From: JAAYBG01 sp964411675
GTDB taxonomy: Bacteria > Bacillota_I > Bacilli_A > ML615J-28 > CAG-698
Length of the DNA: 8,258 nt
Assembly (NCBI GenBank): GCA_964411675.1
Contig: CAYPLR010000047.1
Span: 1 to 8,258, forward strand
Direction: 5' to 3'
In this document: positions 1-6,900 of the stretch, one piece after another
How the letters are laid out: each line of letters starts with the position of its first letter
How positions within the stretch are numbered: the stretch's first letter is position 1
Made by a program: the position numbers and the translations under genes
Notes under the pieces: model-generated
What the model saw: only the letters and a program-made list of their open reading frames with translations
Told to the model about the DNA's origin: nothing
Databases searched by the model: none

Positions 1-189
1 GAAGGACGAGAACTTTCAACAATTGATGGTGCAAATACGGCTTCTCTTAGAGTAGCCTTTTTCGGCGATTATTATGGACTCGATGTAACCGATGGTTACT
101 TAACGAAGCAATTCAACATTTCTTTAACCATTCAAGCAATTCAAAGCTTAGACGATTATGGAGGAGCCAATTATGAAACAGATCATTAA
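1..189 (+). CDS. C-terminal end of a probable TasA/CalY-like secreted fibre subunit (5' truncated)
   Basis: Reading frame 1 is open from the window edge to a TAA at 187-189 and gives the last 62 residues of a protein; the start lies outside the window. The visible part is rich in beta-forming residues and contains the strand I-S-L-T-I-Q-A-I-Q-S about 20 residues before the end. This resembles the last strand of TasA/camelysin (CalY)-type proteins, where a consensus like L-T-V-E-A-I-Q-A is common. The next gene ends with a comparable strand, so the two are probably divergent paralogues. The family call rests on this short segment and the neighbour; no signal peptide can be seen. TasA-family proteins are exported and polymerise into extracellular fibres, or act at the cell surface. 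The 3' end overlaps the next gene by 17 nt, and that gene's ribosome binding site lies inside these codons, which implies coupled translation. Confidence 0.6.
   Translation, partial: EGRELSTIDGANTASLRVAFFGDYYGLDVTDGYLTKQFNISLTIQAIQSLDDYGGANYETDH
160..166 (+). promoter_or_regulatory. Shine-Dalgarno GGAGGAG for the gene starting at 173
   Basis: GGAGGAG lies 6 nt before the ATG at 173 and is a near-perfect anti-16S match. It decides the start: an in-frame ATG at 158 overlaps this site and has no purine-rich sequence ahead of it, so the 5-residue longer form is unlikely. The site lies inside the coding sequence of the preceding gene, where it encodes part of Y-G-G-A. Confidence 0.85.
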
Positions 190-943
190 AAAGCATTCCC
201 CTTATATCATTCTTTTGATAATTATTTTGGTGTTGTCAATTATGATGCCACTTACATTTAGTTGGTTATCAAAGGATGGATCTATTGGTGGCAATATTAC
301 CATTGGTGGTATGGAAGTTGAAATGGAAGCCTATTTTGAATACTTTGATGAAGAAGAAGTATTAATTACTAAAAATGCCTTTGACTCTCTTGCTGCTCCT
401 AATTGTTATGACAGCGAGAAGGGATTATTATATATCAATGGTTCGTTAAAATCTGCTGTTTTAGAACAGCATGAAGGGGATAGTAACTATGTTCCTCACT
501 TTCTTGATGATTTTAAAGTACAGATTCAATTAACACCAGACATCACCTCTTACTTACGAATTAAAGTGTTTGATGAATGGGAGGTTACAAGATTTTATTA
601 TAGTTTTAATACCGAACAAATCTATTCTATTTACCACGAAGGCGATAATATTTTTCCATTTCATTTAGCGGATGATGCTTGGCGTGTAAGTGGTGAGGAT
701 GGTTATAGTAGTTTATGGTATTATGATGCGGAAACAAAATATGTTTATTATACTGAACCTTTAGAAAAAGGAGTTACAGCAACGCTACCATTTATTTATG
801 GCGGTGATGCTTACATTCCCAAAATCAGTAGAACCTACATTGACACTTGTGATTTAATTCTAAATATTAGAGTGGAAATTGTTCAAGCCAATCGTTTTTC
901 TCAAATCTGGGGAATAGACGCTATCCCACAGGGAGGGAGTTAG
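173..943 (+). CDS. SipW-dependent-type / TasA-CalY-like secreted protein, 256 aa
   Basis: A complete gene whose start is fixed by GGAGGAG at 160-166. Residues 1-8 are basic (MKQIIKKH) and residues 11-29 form one hydrophobic segment. These are followed by F-S-W-L-S-K-D-G at 29-36 and the strand G-N-I-T-I-G-G at 40-46. That order matches SipW-dependent signal regions of TasA/CalY proteins (typically A-x-F-S-D ... N-x-F-x-A-G), which the dedicated signal peptidase SipW processes. The middle is acidic and aromatic-rich, including a W-Y-Y-D ... Y-V-Y-Y-T-E-P-L stretch of the kind seen in such subunits. The last strand is V-E-I-V-Q-A-N (234-240), followed by W246-G247, a TasA/CalY-like ending. TasA-type proteins assemble into extracellular fibres; a fibre or pilus-subunit role here is inferred. 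There are two cysteines, near residue 83 and at 226. The gene overlaps its upstream neighbour by 17 nt and stops 2 nt before the giant adhesin gene. No SipW gene is in the window. A lone surface-anchored accessory protein remains possible. Confidence 0.72.
   Translation: MKQIIKKHSPYIILLIIILVLSIMMPLTFSWLSKDGSIGGNITIGGMEVEMEAYFEYFDEEEVLITKNAFDSLAAPNCYDSEKGLLYINGSLKSAVLEQHEGDSNYVPHFLDDFKVQIQLTPDITSYLRIKVFDEWEVTRFYYSFNTEQIYSIYHEGDNIFPFHLADDAWRVSGEDGYSSLWYYDAETKYVYYTEPLEKGVTATLPFIYGGDAYIPKISRTYIDTCDLILNIRVEIVQANRFSQIWGIDAIPQGGS
931..939 (+). promoter_or_regulatory. Shine-Dalgarno GGGAGGGAG for the giant gene
   Basis: A purine-rich GGGAGGGAG lies 6 nt before the ATG at 946, inside the last codons (G-G-S) of the upstream gene. 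It supports ATG 946 as the start and tight co-expression of the two genes. Confidence 0.85.
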
Positions 944-945
944 TT

Positions 946-3900
946 ATGAAGACAAAAAGTTTATTACTGAAAAAAATAGTACTTGGAATCCTTTCTCTTC
1001 TTGTTGTTGTCACATTCATGTTTATTGGTACTAAGGTAATCCTTAGTGATGCGGATAAAATTGAACAAGCAACAAGATTGAGTAGCGATGTATGGAATAG
1101 TGAACTTGCTGAAATAAAAAATGTTTCAACAAATAATATTGAATATGTTGACATGAGTTTATTCGTTGATGGTAATGAGAATCCATTGAACCCCTTAACA
1201 ATCATGACAGATGGTAGTAAAGAATATGTGATTGTCATTGGAAATGGAGTAGAAATGTATTATTTTGGTGAAGTATGTAACTCACCAACGTATAAATCTC
1301 AGTATTTAACCTTTCATTATGTCTTGGGTGATGATATTGATTATAATGAAGCTTCCATGCTTTATAAGTTCATTAAACCAATCGGATGGGGAATAGATGC
1401 TTTTACTGGTATTTTTGATGGCCAAGGTTTTGTGATTTCTAGTTTGTTTTATGCTCCAATTAAAACAGTAGAAGAATATGAATTCTATGAAGAAGGAGCA
1501 TATAGTTTAAGTTCTTATGCATTATTCGCCAAAGTTGGTGAAAGTGGTGTTGTTAAGAATGTTGGGTTAGAAGATATTATTATGTTACAGCCAGATAAAT
1601 TTAAAACTTTAAGCACGGCATCTTCTTTTATCGGTGAAAATTTTGGTACTGTAAGTCATATATATTACCATGACTTTCGTGGCAGTGCTGCAGGCTTGAC
1701 AGTGGAAGGTGGTTTTTTTGCCATTGCTGGTTTGATGGTTTATAACTATGGTCTTTTTGAAAATTCCTACGTTGCCCTTGATAGACTCGTTGCTGCTTCT
1801 GTATCACTTCAATCTCAAGCAACCCGCTACGCTGTTTTATATGAAAATGTGGAAAGCGAGGGTGGAGTTGTATCCAATGTTTATTTTGATTCAAGTATTT
1901 TAATAGATACGGTCACAGCACCTAAAAAAATGTATATTGATCCAGGGACATCGCAGGTGACATTGGGCGTTGAGACAAATGTAATCGCCTTAACAACAGC
2001 ACAATTTTTTAGTGTTGATTATTTTCCATACTATACATTGGTTGGTTCTGAAGAAGTCAACAATGGGTGGTTTTCTAATATTACTTACCCAGCTAATTAT
2101 CATAATATTCTTAATTTAACATATCCAATCCTACACGGGCTGGTATATACAACGGATATAAATGAAGAAACCTATTTTGCTATTGGTACTGCGAGCGATT
2201 TGGTTTACATGACTAGTTTGATTGCTAAATATGGTACTTTTAGACGTGAAGATTATCGTTTGATTCATAGCATCAATGCGGAAGCAGTTACAGAAGAAGC
2301 ATTTTATAAGACAAGTGCGGTTTTTTCGGGAACATTCCAAAGTGCAGAAAAAGCTGCTGATGGATTTGATTGCCTATTGCAAGATGGCAGTCTTTCCCCA
2401 TATAATTCCATTTTTAATTTAACCATAACAACAGGGATTTCATATAATGGATATCGCTGTTATGGCTTCTTTGAAATTTTATCAGGAATAGTAAAAAACA
2501 TTAACTTTGTTGATGCTATGGTTCGTCCCCTTGATTTAGATGGTAAGGGAACTTACTTAGAAACCAATGCGATCGGTGTTGTAACCGGAAAGCAAGAGGG
2601 TGGATTAATAGAAAATGTAAATGTGAGTGGTCAAATCATTCTAACAACAAAAGCTGATAATTATACTAGTGATGGAACTAGTACCACGTTAAACAGCATG
2701 GGTTTGATTTATGCTGGTGGTATTGTAGGTTATAGTAGTTTAGGAACAATCAAAGATTGTACTACAACTGGTATTATTGATGGTTCTTATCAAACATTAA
2801 CAACGGGAACTGCAGGTATTAGTGGATCTAGTATTGGAGGAATCATTGGTAAGGTTAACCAAGCCAATAGTATTGCAAATTGTTTAAACAGTATGAATAT
2901 CTATGCAATGAGATTTTCTTCATCGACGGATATCAGCAACTTGTATCAATATGTTGGCGGTGTCGTTGGTAGTGGTGTTACCAATGAAGTAAAAGAATTA
3001 GAAAATGATGGTAACATTACCATTGGTGTTAACGGTATTACTTATCGTTATGGAAAGCTTTATGCTGCTGGTGTTTTCGGTTTGCATACCTATGGCTATG
3101 ATGAAATCGGTCAGTTTTTAAATAATGGTAATATTACCATGTATGTACGTGAAGAGTCAACCAATGCCAATGTAGCAGGTGTTATTAATATTGAAAACAA
3201 TGTTGATACATCAACATTAAATTATAGTAGCTTATCAAGTCGCTCTGTTATGAATATTATTAATAACAATTCTTTAACACCAGGGCATACTCGATATGGC
3301 ACAAGTAGCAATTACTATTTATTACCGAACATTAATCTGAATGTAGCTGGTGTGGCATATACTAAGGCTACTAATACGAATATCAACGGAGCTTATAATT
3401 TTGCGCAAAAATATGCATATGTCAATGATGAGAAAGTGTTGCAAGCATTGCCTACACAAGCAATTGATATTTCGATTTTATGGCGCTATGCTCCATGCGT
3501 GGTATCCGATAATGATGTTGTCACCAATATTATTACGATATCTTATAGTGGTGTATCTCCATATCCGGTGACAATGACCGATAATGGCTTGAGTTATCTG
3601 GGAACGTATACCAATTTAAAAGCATCTTATAATTATCGAGATATTGAATATGTCACTTCGAATCCAGTTGATTTCTATAATTTGGTTTTATCGGGAAATA
3701 CGGTTGGCTTAAATTTCAATTTAGATAATATTCGTAATGATGGTGATATTTTAGTCAACTTTACCAAGACAACACAAGGGACATTACTAAATGCCTTATA
3801 TGTTAGCAATGACCGTTCAACTGACTATAAAAAGTTAAAGGTTTTTGGATGTTTTGAAGAAGTAAGCACGAATTGTAAAGCAAAAAACATTTATAATGGT

Positions 3901-6900
3901 GGGAATATTGAAGTTACAGCTAATACTAAGGCCAGTGGTGTTGTGGTTGTTTTTAACGTCTACGCTTCGGGTATTTGCTATAAGAACGCCAATCAAAAGA
4001 TATTTGTTGACGAAGATTTATCCGTTGATGATGTAATCATGAATCCTGATGTGGATGGAACCATTCATAACTGTGTAAACAATGGGGATATTACCATTGG
4101 TGGTAATTATTCTGGCAGTGGTTACACCAATTCTGGTGAATATTATGGAGTATGTCGAGCAGCGGGCATCACAGCGATTAATGCTTCTATTTTATCTTCT
4201 TGTTTTAATTTAGGAAATATTTTAAATGTCAACTATATTATTGCTGCTGGTTCTTATGGAAGTTATGCTGGTGAATTTGAAGTTGAAACAGGGGGAATCT
4301 GTTTCTTAATGCTTGATCAGTATGCACAAATCAAAGATTCAGCAAACAATGGTAGTATCTATTCCATTTGTACTTCAGCTAGTAATTCATGGGTCAATGC
4401 TGGTGGTATCATTGTTCGTAATGAAAAAGATGAATTTGGTAAGGATATGGGTAATGGCAGTATTGTCAGTGGCGGTACTTGCTATAATATTCATCCACAT
4501 AAACAAAAAATTGAGTTTACGATTAATTATGGTGATGTTTTTGCTTATAATGGATATAATGACACTTGGACAACCGAAGAACCTCGTTGTAAAGCAGCAG
4601 GATTCTTATGTTTAGGTGTCAATACTGTTGTTAACGTTGTTAACTATGGAGACATTTTTGCAACTAAGGTTTCTGGTGGTATGTATGGTTTGATCTTTAT
4701 TTATAAGTTTATTAACTACATCACTACTGAAGATCCTGTTTATATCGCCAATGCTATCAATTATGGTAATGTAACTCCTATTCAAGTTTCTTCAACAAAC
4801 CTTGCTGAGATTTTATCAGGTGGAGTCAATTTAACAATCAATAGTGATTATACAGGAACGACGAATGGTACAGATTATCCTTGTGGAGCGTTAATTGGTT
4901 ATATTGCTTCCAATACTAATTATTCTCCTAGTCAAATTTTCAACAAGATTACGGTTAGTTACTTAATTAACTTTGTTGATAATTTAAATATATTAGGAAG
5001 AACAGATTCTAATATTCTTAATGTCAGTAGTGCCGATGATGCTCAAACCATGCAAAACTTATTGAAGTACATGGCAACAACCAAAGAAATAGATTATTCT
5101 CCTACTCCATTTGCGGTGGGAACAACAAGCGATATTTCTTATGGAATTAAATCCTATTATAAAGATACTCGAGAGGGAATTGTTGTTGGTGGTGAAACAT
5201 TGACAGAACAACTATCTAAAGATTATAATGGTGGTATTTTTAATCCGTCGTTCCCATTAAGGGATACAACACAAACCGATCAAAGCATTATTACAAACCA
5301 GTATATTGCTGACTATATTCAATTTGTACCATATAGTAAAGTAAACGAATACTTAATTGAAGAAATTGGCTTAGAGGAGACCATTTTTCAAGAAGCACTA
5401 CAAATGCTATTAATTAATTTAGAAGCAAATGTTGCGATTATTGATAGTCAATATCCATCATCAGCGGAAATTAGTTCATTGTATAATAGCATCATTGCTA
5501 ATTATGCAACCGTTAAAAACTTAGTATATGCGAATTCGAACTATTCTTTAGATATCTTAGAAGCAATGTATGCAAGCCATAGTGGATCAACTGATTTTGA
5601 AAGTATCTTACAAACATTGATGACTAATGCAAGCAATTCTACTGCTTTGATCAATGCATTTGTTACCAGTCCGCGTTTTATTACGCTTTTAACGGATATA
5701 CTAAATGATGGTGCTGTTACGGATGGTATGAAAGTAGCAATGATGACAACACTAGTAAATAATAGTAGTTATCTAGCGAGTTTGGCTGCTGCTTATCCAA
5801 CAGAAACATCAACATTAGTGAATAATTATATGGCAATTTTATTGTCAAATCCATCATTATATACGGCAGATATTGAAGCAATCTTTGCTGATGCAACGAC
5901 AACAACTGTTTTAAATAGTGTTGTGGATGATTTATCAGCGAGTGAACTTCAAACCTTGTTTGCAACAATCTTTGGAGATAATTCTGTTGTTAGTGATACG
6001 ATAGTGAATAATTTATATGGTTTATTGTCAAGTGGCGATCGAATTAGTAGCTTGAGCGATGCGCAAATTAATACACTATATACCAATATTTTAAATGATG
6101 CCTACATTAATGATACGAATCTAGCAAGCTTGAAGAATAATTTTGATATTTCAGATAATGCTAAACTACAAATCATTGCGAAATATAATGGTATTACTTA
6201 TTCAGCACAACAAGCCACTTTTAATAGTGTGATTGATGATTTGTCAACAGCAGAGGCAACCACTCTATGGAATACAATTAAAAATTCTAGTACGATGACT
6301 GCCGACGTATATAGTAGCTTGGGTACGTTCTATCTAAAAGCAGATAGTAGTAATTATGTTGTTGCGGTGAATCCTAGTTATGGATATTCTGTCTATTCTA
6401 GTGGAAATACAGTGTATACTGCTCCATATCGGTTAACGGGTGGTAACTATGCAGATGTTACAGGGATTTATGCTGCAGGAGCGCCATCGGGAACAAGCGA
6501 AGCTTTATTTAGATATCGATCAGGATCGCTTACATATCGATATACGAACGGATATTTTACTACTGCTTTGGGAAGAAAATATTATTCAATAACAACGACT
6601 TCAGGTGTTTCCAATGTATATTATACAATTAGTAGTGGTAGATACTACTACAATGCACGTGGTGAATATTTCCAATATTCAAATGGAGATAGTTATGCAT
6701 CATTTATAAGTGCAACCCTGCAGCCTGATACCATCAAATATTTCTTGAAGAATATCTTTTATAATCAAAATACAGAAGCAGCGATGCGAGAAGTTACCAA
6801 AGCACTATATGCATCCACTTCGATGACTTCATCACTAGAAACAAACTTACTTAGTTTGGCTTCTACATTGCCGATTGCTGACAAAAGAGAAATTATAACT

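Noticed and set aside
158..172. Upstream in-frame ATG giving a 261-aa form of the second protein
   Set aside because: It overlaps the strong GGAGGAG at 160-166 and has no Shine-Dalgarno of its own; ATG 173 is the better start.
290..311. Similarity between the strand G-N-I-T-I-G-G in the 256-aa protein and N-G-D-I-T-I-G-G in the giant protein near 4078
   Set aside because: It is a short low-complexity match in two beta-rich proteins and does not extend to either side, so it gives no sign of shared origin or recombination.
921..1238. Minus-strand open frame of 105 codons
   Set aside because: It lies antisense to the end of the 256-aa gene and the start of the giant gene, has no visible ribosome binding site, and is explained by codon use on the plus strand.
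1628..1894. Minus-strand open frame of 88 codons rich in Gln/His
   Set aside because: Antisense shadow of beta-helix module A; the Gln/His-rich composition is what reverse-complemented TTG/GTG-type codons give.
2131..2340. Minus-strand open frame of 69 codons
   Set aside because: Antisense to module B within an unbroken plus-strand gene; no start signal or recognisable product.
3350..3571. Plus-strand open frame of 73 codons in another frame
   Set aside because: Lies wholly inside the giant gene, out of frame, with His/Met-rich composition typical of a shadow.
4313..4615. Plus-strand out-of-frame open frame of 100 codons that looks hydrophobic
   Set aside because: The hydrophobic look comes from GGT/ATT/GTT repeats read one base off; it lies wholly inside the giant gene and has no ribosome binding site.
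2641..5000. Possible CRISPR array or DNA tandem repeat because of recurring GGTGGTATT and AATGGTAATATTACC words
   Set aside because: The words are codons of Gly/Asn/Ile repeat turns, diverged at third positions and irregularly spaced at DNA level; there are no identical repeats with unique spacers.
5717..5968. Minus-strand open frame of 83 codons
   Set aside because: Antisense shadow of the helical repeat region; Leu/Gln-rich because of reverse-complemented plus-strand codons.
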